The notes: generated by a model not told the origin, from the letters alone. A stretch of DNA of 64,000 nucleotides from Undaria pinnatifida (GCA_012845835.1 JABAKD010000026.1:5037699-5101698); one strand, 5' to 3'. Positions 38,501 through 51,775 are shown, counted from the stretch's first letter. Program-made: numbers and translations.

Positions 38501-41500
38501 ACGCATTAGGCATACAACGAGCAATGACAATCCAACGAGACTGGGTAGTGCCTCCATTGAGAGGCCCCCGTCATTCAGGAATAGTTAGGCCCAAAAGCGC
38601 TCGCACCCCTGATTATCGTGGCGCGCGTTGTCGTCGATGCTCTAATCAGCCAATCGGCGTTTGTTTGTAGACGCTAGGTGCGGTAGAGGCAAAAGGTAAC
38701 ACCTAATAATCTTTCTAAGGGGTCCTCACCTGAGGAAAGAGCTCTTTTCTGAACCGAAAACCTGACTAGTTGATCAGTCCTATGGCCTAGGTTGTGATAG
38801 CAAATACCTGGTACATTTTTTCGCTGGTTTTTTGCAATAAAGTATATTCCAACGATACCATCGTTGCTTCGACGACGGAAAGCAATACTTCGAAGTATAT
38901 ACATATATATATATACTCCGGGGTATATATCTTGAATTAGTATGAATCCATTCAATATGCGGCGTTGTATGGTAGGGTTATGGATGTGCCGATCGCAAGG
39001 CGGGTGTCATCGAAAATTCCCGCTGTCTCAATATTGGCTCCTGAGCAATGCTGGTAGTCTATTGGCTCAGGTGCCTCTTTGGTCAGAAATTAACCTGCCC
39101 AAACGCGCTACATACAGTGATATACCCGTGCTAAGACCATTTCGTTTTAAGACCACTGTAAATCGACTTGTCCCTTAAAAAAACTACTTGCAATTAGTAT
39201 GGAATCGTGTTTGCAAAAGTAAAAAATAAGACCATATTAGAGATAAGACCACCAAAATTGTCTCAAAGAGGGTACACCTATCTTGTCATGTATCATGTGC
39301 GTGTGCGCACGTTTCGCAAAGCATGTGCGCAATCTCTGTCATTATTGATTTCTCCGCTTTTCTTTTCCAATGCTCCTGCCTTGTCCTTCTTAGGTTATAA
39401 TCGGGGGGAGAAAGAGGCTATCTAAAGATTGCCCTTCACACTTTTTTAAGGGTTTTGGTTACCCTGCCTCCCATATCTTTGGTTTTTCCCTTCCTACGTC
39501 ACGAGGGGGGAGAACGACCTACGACTCTTCCCTTCCTCCGTCACGAGGGGTGTGGGTTCGTTTTTCCCAGTCTTCGCGTCTCACCCCAACCTCTACCTAT
39601 CTCCCGTTCTCCCGCTCATGAACTCTACAAGTACGACATACCTCTTTTTTCGAAAGTTGAGCAACATTTTGTACCCCCAAGGGTCCTTGAATTCACATCC
39701 ATAATGGTGCTAAATTTGCACGCCCTGTACAAATACATTATTTGCTATTTGTCTGGCAGGCAACTACTCTCTGGAAAACCTGCGCAAATATTAGTCTGGA
39801 AGCAAATACTTTCTTGAGAAGCTGCGCAAATATTTGTCTGGAAGCAAATACTTTCTTGAGAAGCTGCGCAAATATTTGTCTGCAGGCAAATACTTTTTTG
39901 AGAACCTGTGCAAATATTTGTCTGGCAGGCAAATACTCTCTGGAAAACCTGCGCAAATATTTGTCTGGAAGCAAATACTTTTTTGAGAAGCTGCGCAAAT
40001 ATTTGTCTGCAGGCAAATACTTTTTTGAGAACCTGCGCAAATATTTGTCTGCAGGCAAATACTCGCTTGAGAAGCTGCGCAAATATTTGTCTGCAGGCAA
40101 ATACTCTCTTGAGAACCTGCGCAAATAGTTGTCTGGCAGGCAAATACTGCCCTGGAGAACCTGCGCAAATAGTATTGTATTTGTCCTGACAACTATTCTG
40201 AAAAAACAGCTGTTACTGCAGGGAGGTCGGAGGGAGAGATTAGCCGTATCATATGTCATGCGATGGGAGATTGGTGTCGGAAATACAACAGCAAATCCCT
40301 GAAGCGTGCATCTGAAATATCTTTTGATCGGAGTGAAAAAACACAGGATCAGCCAAACCGAGAAAAAATGAAAATCTATCGACTACCTATGAGTCATATT
40401 ATATACTGAGTATTTTTTAATATTCAAATGCCATCCCCGTCGACCATTGCCATTTATTTCTTCGGTACTGACAGCTGGCATGTTGACATGCACAGCCCGC
40501 GGTAGTTGCTCGTGCCGTGATGGGGAGCTGGTTTGGTTGTGTGCAGGACCACTGATATTCGCGGCGGCAAATACACCGGGCTCAACGGCCTTTTCGCGGC
40601 TGCAAATACACCGGGCTCAACGGCCGTATTTATGCATTACGCATGTACCCCATATAATGTACGTACTTGTACGCCGAAGAGGTCAATATCTCCGCATCCG
40701 CAATACATTGTTTGCAGGCAAATAGTTTATTGAGAACCTGCACAAATATTTGCTTGCAGACAAATACTTTCTTGAGAAGCTGCGCAAATATTTGTTTGGA
40801 AGCAAATACTTTCTTGAGAAGCTGCGCAGATATTTGTCTGCAGGCAAATACTTTTTTGAGAACCTGTGCAAATATTTGTCTGGCAGGCAAATACTCTCTG
40901 GAAAACCTGCGCAAATATTTGTCTGGAAGCAAGTACTTTTTTGAGAAGCTGCGCAAATATTTGTCTGCAGGCAAATACTTTTTGGAGAACCTGTGCAAAT
41001 ATTTGCCTGGCAGGCAAATACTCGCTTGAGAAGCTGCGCAAATATTTGTCTGGAGGCAAATACTGCCCTGGGACAAATACACGCAACTATTATTTGTATT
41101 TGCTATGGATATTTGTACAGGGTGTGTAAATTTGCTCGATTTTCCCCACTGATTCCTCGTGTTGATACCCCTGAAAATGGCCCTTGTATTTCCGTTCACA
41201 ATGATATCAAAATTGGTCGATTTTTCCCGTTGGTTGCTCATGTTATATGGCCCCAGTTGACCCTTACATCCCCATCTCCAGAATTGTACTACTGTAAAGA
41301 TAGTCGCTTTCAAGGCGATGTTTCGTGGGGTATACTAATAACAATATACCCTGGGATACCCGATGAGGTACCCGGGTACCTACCCGGGTACAGTAGAGTG
41401 GCCCTATACAGTGCCGGTATGTGCACTATAGAGGAAAATACCGGCACCATAGTGGCAGCCGGCACTACTCCGTATACTGCCACCACTGGGTTTTCCCATG

Positions 41501-42478
41501 TGTGCCAAACGATTCCACGGGGAATATTAATACAGCGGTGAAGAAGCACTACTACAGAGGAACCTAGACTGCACTCCAAAACGGTGTACTCTACTAATGT
41601 GAACACGCTTTTCATCGCCTTCGCCCGCTGATTCCTCCTCGTGTCATTCTTGCCCCCGTATAAGCCCTCGGACATACTGTGGGATACCCAGTTTAGTAGG
41701 CCCTCTGAACAGGCCAGGGTTGCCGCTCTCACATCCGTGTCTCTCTTATCTCAGGTTGGGTATTATATATAGGCTCAAGTATAGACGTGACAATCGCACA
41801 GGTTTTGGTATAGGCGTGTAAGGCGTGACCAAGCCGATTTGACCGCTCTTTCATTCGTTTTCTATTGAGATGGGTGCCCTTAAACCGGGTACCGCCACTG
41901 TACCTAATAGGATCGCGTTTCGCCCGCAAAATTATCCGTGTGTTTTCTTCTGCTTCCCTTCACCCAACCTCGCCTTTTAGCTGGAAGGAGACAGCGCACA
42001 GGCGATAGAGATGCAAGCAAGGGCCGTCGAGGCGCGACAGCAACGGGTTCACGAAGCCGCGCTCGACAATATGGCCGGAGAGGTTGTCAGCGCGCTTTTC
42101 GCCAACATGGCCGACAGAGCAGACGGCCTCGACGTCGATGGCGTTAGCGGTAGCGGTAGCCAACCAAAACGCGACGCTATCGAGGTAGAATCGCGAGAAA
42201 GTCGGGAAAAACTATCGAGTGACAGAAAGCAGGGGGCAGCAAGGGCGCAAGAGCGAGTTGAGAAGATGTTGCCCTCGGGTAACCAGGAAGAAGAGGACGG
42301 TGGACGTCGAGAACGGGAGGGGAGTGGAAACCAGCAGGCAGACGGGAATGGGGGCGGCAACGGGGTGGGTGCAGGCAAGGATGGGCCCGCGGGGGAGGAC
42401 GGAGTGGGAGGGAGCGCAGCTGGGGGGGCGGCTCCACGCGAAAACGACGCGGCCACACCTGGTGCTGGGCGGAAATAA
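25916..42478 (+). CDS. CFAP91: CFAP91 (MAATS1/AAT-1 family) axonemal protein, 11 exons
   Basis: Cilia- and flagella-associated protein 91 is a calmodulin- and radial-spoke-associated axonemal protein. Exons: 25916-25964, 26780-26936, 27767-27960, 29398-29575, 30386-30473, 32528-32677, 34107-34183, 34829-35075, 36942-37024, 38120-38267, 41981-42478. They join to exactly 622 codons plus TAA. The start ATG at 25916 gives a 16-residue first exon whose last base completes an Asp with exon 2 (…HYY-DPIYTT). Diagnostic blocks: [20 protein letters not shown] (exon 3), [14 protein letters not shown] across exons 3-4, [16 protein letters not shown] (exon 7), [12 protein letters not shown] (exon 8), [20 protein letters not shown] (exon 10, IQ-like). 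The end is unlike animal homologues: after the [18 protein letters not shown] block it becomes charged and Gly-rich and stops, so the usual long C-terminus is missing, diverged or in exons I did not find. An N-terminal segment present in animals is also missing or unrecognised. The axonemal role is inferred from family. Confidence 0.88.
27535..27720 (+). repeat. Dispersed repeat F, copy 2
   Basis: Matches 4375-4560, with an insertion of about 50 bp. It lies in CFAP91 intron 2, ending about 45 bp before the exon-3 acceptor. Confidence 0.6.
28400..28546 (+). repeat. ACATCACCA minisatellite
   Basis: About 16 units of the 9-mer ACATCACCA with a few variants, in CFAP91 intron 3. His/Thr-rich frames here are repeat artefacts. 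Confidence 0.9.
29036..29165 (+). mobile_element. MITE-like family B, short copy
   Basis: Starts ACAGGGCACCTGATAAGG and carries GGCTGGGTTTATTATGTGGG and AGAGGGTGCGTTCTACA, like the 12590 copy. It lies in CFAP91 intron 3. Confidence 0.55.
29186..29397 (+). repeat. 24-bp tandem repeat ending at the CFAP91 exon-4 acceptor
   Basis: At least eight degenerate 24-bp units of the type GCGGCGTAACCGTTCGTCAA plus TCAT. The last, incomplete unit (TTACCGTTCAACAACAAG) supplies the AG acceptor at 29396-29397. The splice site is therefore embedded in the array. Confidence 0.8.
29576..30385 (+). other. GC-AG intron of CFAP91
   Basis: Exon 4 ends ACCAG followed by GCAAGC. The acceptor is TGTTCTTAG at 30385. 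Two bases (AG) plus G make the Arg codon and the joined frame reads ERELTR then [10 protein letters not shown], as family alignment requires. The donor context is identical to the GC donor of the helicase gene. Confidence 0.75.
30534..30828 (+). repeat. GAT/GATGAC trinucleotide array
   Basis: Nearly 300 bp of GATGATGAC and GATGATGG units between CFAP91 exon 5 and its first echo. Met/Asp or Ser/His runs in the frames are artefacts. Confidence 0.95.
30833..30864 (+). repeat. Interstitial telomere-like GGGTTA units
   Basis: Two or three GGGTTAG units followed by degenerate GGGGTTTGGG, immediately before the exon-5 echo that begins at 30865. A related tract lies at 31057-31080 before the next echo. 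Confidence 0.8.
30865..30930 (+). pseudogene. Echo 1 of CFAP91 exon 5, in frame, possible cassette exon
   Basis: Sixty-six bases repeating exon 5 from its VLK codon to its donor: reads [20 protein letters not shown] then IE, against [20 protein letters not shown] in exon 5. It is preceded by AG and followed by GTAAAA, length is a multiple of three and phase is 0 at both ends, so it could be spliced in without breaking the frame. It lacks a good polypyrimidine tract. I did not include it in the main model. Confidence 0.6.
31079..31145 (+). pseudogene. Echo 2 of CFAP91 exon 5, frame-breaking
   Basis: Third copy of the same exon: [20 protein letters not shown] in frame, then GTAG in place of GAG before GTAAAA, one base longer, so inclusion would shift the frame. 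The bases GCGCATAGTAGGTAAAAAGT are themselves duplicated in tandem just after it. It is preceded by degenerate TTAGGG units (31057-31078). Confidence 0.7.
32880..32972 (-). repeat. Dispersed repeat D, copy 1
   Basis: Read on the minus strand: AATGTCTGCCTGGTCGGTG, GAAAACCCGACGTG, CCGGCATTGTAGGGACGCG. Similar copies at 36131-36225 and 63415-63482. It lies in CFAP91 intron 6. Confidence 0.65.
33668..33932 (+). repeat. 13-bp minisatellite TAGTAGTATGGTG
   Basis: About 20 units, nearly perfect in the middle and degenerate at both ends. The 13-bp period gives Tyr/His/Thr-rich 13-residue periodic frames on the other strand. It lies in CFAP91 intron 6 and is followed by a run of 14 C. Confidence 0.95.
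34240..34420 (-). mobile_element. MITE-like family A, copy 3
   Basis: Reverse orientation to the 12299 copy: AATGCCGGTATGTGCCAG, ATTACCGGCACTATT and CCAAGCGATTCGCCGGC. More diverged. It begins about 55 bp after the exon-7 donor of CFAP91. Confidence 0.5.
35530..35590 (+). repeat. (GTT)20 microsatellite
   Basis: About twenty perfect GTT units in CFAP91 intron 8, next to an AT-rich tract of TATTTAGTA-type units (35340-35520). Confidence 0.95.
36131..36225 (+). repeat. Dispersed repeat D, copy 2
   Basis: GCTCACGGCGCTTCGC, CGATGTCTGCCTGGTGG, GAAAACCCTACGAGCTCC, CCGGCACTGTGGGGATGCG. Same family as 32880-32972 (opposite strand) and 63415-63482. Confidence 0.65.
36834..36907 (+). repeat. CCCG/CCCA tetranucleotide tract
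   Basis: Impure array of CGCC and CACC units shortly before CFAP91 exon 9. Pro-rich frames are repeat-driven. Confidence 0.85.
37587..37706 (+). repeat. 11-bp minisatellite GGTTATTAATA
   Basis: About ten units, almost perfect in the 3' half, in CFAP91 intron 9. Confidence 0.95.
39758..40178 (+). repeat. 42-bp minisatellite array 1
   Basis: About ten units of 42 bp built on CTGCGCAAATATTTGTCTG, GGCAAATACT and TTGAGAA. Unit variants alternate (GGAAGC against GCAGGC; AAGCTG against AACCTG). Because 42 is divisible by three, several frames on both strands stay open and look like 14-residue repeat proteins (e.g. [14 protein letters not shown]). It lies in the 3.7-kb last intron of CFAP91. I take it as non-coding. 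Confidence 0.9.
40716..41076 (+). repeat. 42-bp minisatellite array 2
   Basis: About eight and a half units of the same 42-bp repeat, same orientation, 540 bp after array 1. The gap holds a 30-bp direct repeat (GGCAAATACACCGGGCTCAA at 40563 and its neighbour near 40602). Confidence 0.9.
41390..41545 (-). mobile_element. MITE-like family A, copy 4
   Basis: Reverse-orientation copy: CAGTGCCGGTATGTGCAC, GGCACTACTCCGTATACTGCC and AAACGATTCCACGG align with the reverse complement of 12345-12452. It lies in the last intron of CFAP91. Confidence 0.65.
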
Positions 42479-42626
42479 GGCTCCACTTTTTTTTCCCTTA
42501 AGGTATCCATTGCGGTGCTAAGGCATTTAATACGGTTTGTTGTCTTCGTCATTAGTGGAATATGGAATATGGTAAGGTGTTTCGTTAATAAGGTGTGACA
42601 TGTTCGTCACTTAGTGATATGTTAAG

Positions 42627-42959
42627 CCGGTCGCCCCGGTGGCGTATCAGGTTATCCTCGAGCCTGGTATAGGTCAGTTTCGTGAGTTCGAGCCCCGCCG
42701 AGTGCATACTCGTATAAATTCGTTGGGACTTTTTCTTGTGCACAAATTGACCTGCGGAAAGCGCGAGGGCGTGAGTTAGCAACACTCGATGAAAAATCGA
42801 CGAGCAGTGGGATTGCTGAACCCTATGCGCGATATAAAATTGAAGGCAAGAACCGGGGGGGAGAAGGGACGACACCTGTGACCACAGCTTGTCCAGAAGC
42901 TGGAAAGTAAAAGTGTGCGAAGAAAAAAAGAAAAAAAAGAAAAAAAAGAAATAAAAAAG
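42627..42959 (+). mobile_element. tRNA-derived SINE, copy 1
   Basis: The head resembles a tRNA: box A-like TGGCGTATCAGG (42640-42651) and box B-like GAGTTCGAGCCCCGC (about 42683) 43 bp apart, so it could be read by RNA polymerase III. The body shares CGAAAGCG-like bases, GCTGAACCCTATGCGC and GGGGGGAGAAGGG with copy 2, and the element ends in an A-rich AAAAAGAAAA tract (42925-42957). The tRNA part is degenerate and is not a working tRNA gene. Confidence 0.7.
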
Positions 42960-43277
42960 TCAAGGTATGATACAAGGTGTGATGTGTCCGTCACAAGCGA
43001 TATGCTAAAGTATTCGACGAGGTGTGATGTGTTCGTCACTATTAATAGTGACATGCTACGGAGGTATTCAATAAGGTGTGACGTGCTCGACAATAGCGAT
43101 ATGACAACAGAAGGAGGCAGCAATCTTGCGCGTTAACCACTTTGTGTCATAACGCAGCTTGCATATAAGCAACGCACGCTACAAGTATATTAGCACCACA
43201 CACTACATTACCCTTTTAAAACTACACCTACGTTTTGCCAACAAACTACTTGAAATTAATGTTGATTTTTTTTCTCA

Positions 43278-43594
43278 GTTCCCGGCGGTTCAATGGTAAG
43301 CCGCGTGATAATCGAGGTCAATGTCCTAGGTTCGGACCCCGCAGGGGTCTCTTTCCTACACATTGACAAGCCGAAAGCGTGCGAGAGCGCGAGTTGGCGG
43401 AATTCGATGCTAATCGACGAGCTAAAAAAAAATGAAAAAATTGGGAATGCTGAACCCTATGCGCTACAAAAATGAAGGCATGTACTAGGGGGGAGAAGGG
43501 TAGATACCTATGGCCACGGCTTGTGGCTTGTGTCCAGAAGATCGCTGAGGGTAAAACCTCGTACTACAGAGTAGTTGAACCGGGAAAAAAAAAG
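43278..43594 (+). mobile_element. tRNA-derived SINE, copy 2
   Basis: Head CCCGGCGGTTCAATGGTAAG with box B GGTTCGGACCCC (43329-43340), then AAGCGTGCGAGAGCGCGAG, GCTGAACCCTATGCGC and GGGGGGAGAAGGG, ending in an A-rich run (43585-43594). It aligns with copy 1 over the whole length with indels. Same orientation, about 320 bp after copy 1. Confidence 0.7.
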
Positions 43595-43709
43595 GTAATA
43601 TTGCTGGACTGCGAAGGAGGTTGGGTTAAAATGACTCACGACACGTAGGATGATACGTGCCAGTGTGACGAGCTTAAGCGTTGTTTTCCCCCATCCGGAG
43701 GTGGATACA

Positions 43710-43718
43710 ATATATAAG
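43710..43718 (+). promoter_or_regulatory. TATA-like box before the 43741 ATG
   Basis: ATATATAAG about 25-30 bp before the putative start codon. Spacing would suit a TATA box with a very short leader, but one AT-rich octamer in this window is weak evidence. Confidence 0.25.
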
Positions 43719-43740
43719 CTAATAACACCAATAAAACAAC

Positions 43741-44021
43741 ATGGAGAAAAGCAACGACAGGGCGAAGAGTTCATTTCGTGTAAGTGTGTTTCGGTACGAA
43801 AGGAAGGAAGGAAGGAACGTGGAGACTGAAGTAGTGCAAATACCAGGTACCAGGTATACTCGAAGGGATGGAGAGAAAAATACGCATAAAAGGACGATTT
43901 TACGCAGGGCGCGCAGGATGACGAGGCGTTTCTGGCCAACTTCGTGATGCCCGCCTTTTGGCGCAGCATCGGGAACAATCGTGCCGCGGCCTCTCTCTTG
44001 TGGTTACCCTTTTGCGTGTGA
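43741..44021 (+). CDS. Possible small two-exon gene, unknown function
   Basis: ATG at 43741 follows a TATATAAG (43711) by 30 bp. Exon 1 (43741-43779) encodes MEKSNDRAKSSFR and ends at a strong GTAAGTG donor. After a 128-bp intron, acceptor TTTTACGCAG leads into 43908-44021 in phase, encoding GAQDDEAFLANFVMPAFWRS and on to TGA at 44019; 50 residues in total. I recognise no family. The intron is far shorter than others here and the opposite strand also has a long open frame, so this may be chance or the end of a larger gene. Confidence 0.3.
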
Positions 44022-44179
44022 TACCACGCCAAGTGCTCTCAGTCACACATGACACGGCACTGAAAAAAAAGTCCGTTCGTTCGAGCTGCTAAAGCCAAAA
44101 TTCAGCACCCTTGTACGTGCATATATATTTTGTTTCTTGCAACCCCCGCCCTCTCGCACCCTTTGGTCCAACGCGTTGC

Positions 44180-44522
44180 ACAGGTGCGAACCGAAAGAAT
44201 AGCCGTTGTTGGGACGGGCTAGATGACATGATGACAAACGCGAAAGCGGCTTTGCGCGGTGATTTTCGTCATCAAGCCCTCTCTAACCTAACGTCCCTTA
44301 CCCGTTTGACCCGCTGCTTTTTCTAATCCTTTTGTGCCGCTATCAAAAGCGCAATAGTGGTGAACCGAAATAACAGCCTACGTTAGCGCCGGATAGATGC
44401 CTTGTTGACAAACGCGAAAGCGGTTTTTGTGCGGTGATCTGCTGCATGGAATCCTCTCTAACCTATAGTCCCACGCCCTCTTTAACGTTGACATGCCGCT
44501 TTTTCTTCGCGCGGCGAACTGT
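44180..44522 (+). repeat. 174-bp tandem duplication
   Basis: GAACCGAAA at 44188 and 44362, ACAAACGCGAAAGCGG and TGCG-GGTGAT, TCTCTAACCTA, and GCTTTTTCT near the end recur in order with a period of about 174 bp. Copy 1 is preceded by TTGCACAG and has an open frame of about 45 codons; copy 2 does not keep it clearly. It may be another exon echo, but no gene is established. Confidence 0.65.
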
Positions 44523-44995
44523 TTATGTCCTATAATAGGACCGCCCGACGACTATCGCGCTGAGGAGCGCTGAAAATTGCGGCCGGAATCGTTTCAATGG
44601 AGGTAGCGGCGGGCCAAGAAAGCGGATAACTCTACGATGTATTGATGTAGATATTGTGCGCAGAGTGATAGAGATCGCACTGCTTCCTAAGGGTTTTTCT
44701 TTTTCGTCGATGTGGCAAGCTCGCACCGACGCTCAAGCCTGTTTGCGATATCGGGAACACCTCTACTATGTATAGCACGATGGATAGTTTGGTGCATAGC
44801 ATAGTGTGCAGCATGATGTGTATGGCATGGTGTATAGCATAGCGTGCATCTCGCGGTATGTGCCGTGATGTATTGCATGATGTATATAATGTTCAGCAGC
44901 TACTGTCCAAGGACACGGAAATATCTAGAAGCTATTCAAAGCGTCAGAAGCAGCACAGAGCAGTTGTCTCGGAGTCCCTCGGGGCGGCGTGAGTA

Positions 44996-45180
44996 CAGCA
45001 CAGGACACCTATCGTAGTGAAAAACGGGGTAATAATAAAGGGAAGTTGATATTTATAGGACTGTAAAAACCCGGGAGCCGTTATACTGAAGGTAATGTAT
45101 AACGCACCCTCTTCCCAAATAAGAAACCCCAGCCTGGGTAATTTTTTCTGCTTCTTGTCATTAACAGGTGCCCTGTGGTG
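44996..45180 (+). mobile_element. MITE-like family B, copy at 45 kb
   Basis: Starts CAGCACAGGACACCTATCG and ends TAACAGGTGCCCTGTGGTG, giving inverted ends. The inner CACCCTCTTCCCAAATAAGA and AACCCCAGCCTGGG match the 11447 copy. Confidence 0.7.
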
Positions 45181-45432
45181 TACGACGACAGGCATCCGAT
45201 GTAGCACGCCCCTTTTCCGTTGAGGATGTTGGTCGGCAATGGCGCGGTCCATATTGTCCTGGTTGGCGCAGTTTACGGTGATAGTTTTTGTAATACAGGG
45301 CTTTTCACGGGTCATGGCCCGACCCTGCGGGTCGGGTTGGGAAGTGTTCGAAATCCTGCGGGTCGGCTCGGGTTGGACTAGGAAAGTTCGGATCTCATGC
45401 GTCGGGTGGGGTCACCATTACCCGACTCGGCC

Positions 45433-45690
45433 CTGACCCGACCCGACCCGACCCGACCTGACCCGACCCGACCCGACCCGACCCGACCCGACCCGACCCG
45501 ACCCGACCCGACCCGACCCGACCCGACCCGACCCGACCCGACCCGACCCGACCCGACCCGACCCGACCCGACCCGACCCGACCCGACCCGACCCGACCCG
45601 ACCCGACCCGACCCGACCCGACCCGACCCGACCCGACCCGACCCGACCCGACCCGACCCGACCCGACCCGACCCGACCCGACCCAACCCG
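45433..45690 (+). repeat. (ACCCG)n pentanucleotide array
   Basis: About 50 nearly perfect ACCCG units with one ACCTG and one ACCCA variant. Asp/Pro/Thr/Arg or Gly/Ser/Arg/Val repeat frames on both strands are artefacts. It lies about 280 bp past the stop of the ubiquitin-like gene. Confidence 0.97.
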
Positions 45691-45970
45691 AGCAGTGAAG
45701 AGTCGTGGTATTTTTCTTAATTCCAACCACAGGGTCTCCTCTCTGTTGATGATGTCACTTGAACCATACCAGCATTTAATTCGCGTAGTCGCTACGGCGT
45801 CTACTCTCCACTCCATCCATATCAGACTTTACTCCTCATTTTGACTCCAAACATAGCAGCATTTACTCACAATCTTTTACTTCAACCAGAGCAGCATTTA
45901 CTCAAAATTTTCACTACAACCAAAGCAGCACATACTCGCGATTGTCACTATAGCCGTACGACAGCAGCGT

Positions 45971-50176
<4,206 letters not shown>

Positions 50177-50580
50177 CTGCATTTCAGAAAAAAAACGAAA
50201 AACAGCCAACCAATGGTGTGTTAGATCGATGGCAAGCTGGGAGTAGATTCAGAATGGCATAGAAGGGAGGGAGATTTTGTGCGTAGGTTTCCTTTCGTTT
50301 CCGAGGTTTTCTTCTTTCGGGCATGTTTCATGACTGATCAACTTTGCACTTCGTCGGATGGCAAGCACAAGAGTAATAGTGAAGTAATACTTCGTCCGGA
50401 TGATAGGTTTCCCTTTTCTTTGTTTTCGTCTTAGGGTTTCGTTTTTTTTTTTCCCTTTGCGGTTTTTCTGAAGAGAAAAATTTTCAATGATATTTAGGTC
50501 GACGGCAACCCGTAAGCAGGTACGAAACAAGACTTATTTATTCAGACTTCGTGCATGGGTTATTTTTTTTTGTGAGTTTT

Positions 50581-50680
50581 GTGCGTCGGAGTTGGTGACC
50601 GCCCTCGCCGCCTTCCACTGTGCGGCAATGGAATGTGACTAGCTTGTGCGGCATTTGAATGCGTCACTTGAATAAAGGAG
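50581..50680 (-). pseudogene. Echo of the 5' end of exon A of the ubiquitin-like gene
   Basis: GTGCGTCGGAGTTG at 50581 repeats 50097, 484 bp away. On the minus strand the echo reads VTHSNAAQASHIPLPHSGRR, against VRHIPLPHK for the true exon start at 50176, with a small insertion. The echo keeps GTGA after CAA but lacks a clean AG acceptor. Flanking intron bases (ATGATATTTAG(A/G)TCGACGGC at 50488 and 50697) are also repeated, so the region was duplicated more than once. Confidence 0.65.
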
Positions 50681-51479
50681 AACAAAACTAATGCAATGAT
50701 ATTTAGATCGACGGCAACGCGGAGTTAGGGATACATTGGAGTTATATCCAAAATGTTTCACTTTTTTTGTTTCCTTTTCTGGCTTGCCCTTGGCTTGCTG
50801 AAGAGGGCAAAACAAAACAATAATAGTAGACCGATGTTAAGCCCAAAAGCAGGTACCAAATGGAGTTAGGATCGTGAATAAATTTCTTTTGTTTTTAGAT
50901 TCCCTTTGGTTTTCTTCTCATTTCTGTGAATGTGTGATGTGTGGTGTGTGACAGACGTTGAATCTTATGCCGGGCATTGCCGGACGGTTGCATTTCGTGA
51001 AGTAGACACGCTTGATTTTGGCGCAGAGATCAAGAGGTTGACGGACGCCGTCGCCGGGCGCGTATCAATCAACTTCTTGTGGGCTGGGTCATATCCAGGT
51101 TGAATCAAGCCCTGGTGGGATCCAGGTTCCTTAGGCGGGCAACTTTACACAGCATTCCTCAGTGTGGGATCAGGTCAGGGCAACCGTGACAGTTTATACC
51201 GGCAGATGCGACTAGTAGACAGTAGATAGTACAGTATATGTATAATATATTTATAGTATTTGTCACGATAGGGTTACCCTCATGGGTTTCGTTTTGGCTT
51301 CCCTTGGTTTTATTCTATATTCTGGTTTTTTGTAATACTACTTTAACAGTGTATCAATAGTACGAGCGCAGGTCAGGCGAAGAAGGATAAACGAGAGAAC
51401 TCGTAGAGACCTCGCTTGGACGCGGAAAGCCTGCGAATTGGGTTGATCACTCAATAGGGGAAGTTATGGAAACTACTCG

Positions 51480-51775
51480 AGCTGTTGGTTGGTAGGATTT
51501 GACGGCCATTGACTAAGTGGAAGGTGCCGTCACCTAACAAACAACTGACAGTATTAATAGTTGGCAAGTGTGCTGACCAAGCCAACTGATGGCCAACCTG
51601 CTTGGTGACTATCGGAGTCGAAATCAGCCCCCCCCCGGCCGCGTTAAAATACAAGGGTGAAAATCCAATTCCTGGTAAGCCGGATAGTCGGCACCTCCGG
51701 GAAGCCAGTGACCAATGACCATTAGTCCGATTATTAACCAGATGCTGACCTAGGTCATGCTGACTCACAGCTCTA
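51480..51775 (+). repeat. Dispersed repeat C, copy 2
   Basis: Counterpart of 15150-15475: GTAGGATTTGACGGCC, GGTGCCGTC, CCAACTGATGGCCAACC, GATAGTCGGCACCTCCG and TGACTCACAGCTCTA. It is interrupted by a C-run near 51628. Confidence 0.55.

Larger units (their letters stand above)
42479..45970. other. Convergent intergenic region after CFAP91
   Basis: Both neighbouring genes end here. It holds repeats of the type GGTGTGA(C/T)GTGTTCGTCAC (42590-42625 and 42975-43105), two SINE copies, a possible tiny gene (43741-44021), a 174-bp tandem duplication (44180-44522), a family-B MITE and the ACCCG array. Only the tiny gene has any coding signal. Confidence 0.6.

Noticed and set aside
39738-41313. Repeat proteins of 14-residue period on both strands, or a CRISPR array
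   Set aside because: Head-to-tail 42-bp minisatellite without unique spacers, lying in an intron. Openness in many frames follows from the period being divisible by three.
42049-42552. 167-codon minus-strand frame
   Set aside because: Antisense to the last CFAP91 exon; Pro/Ser-rich because the sense strand is Gly/Arg-rich.
42627-43345. Functional tRNA genes
   Set aside because: The A- and B-box-like heads do not fold into a complete cloverleaf by eye and are attached to a shared body and A-rich tails, as in SINEs.
45395-45816. Open frames encoding GSGRV or DPTRP repeats
   Set aside because: They are readings of the ACCCG pentanucleotide array on both strands.
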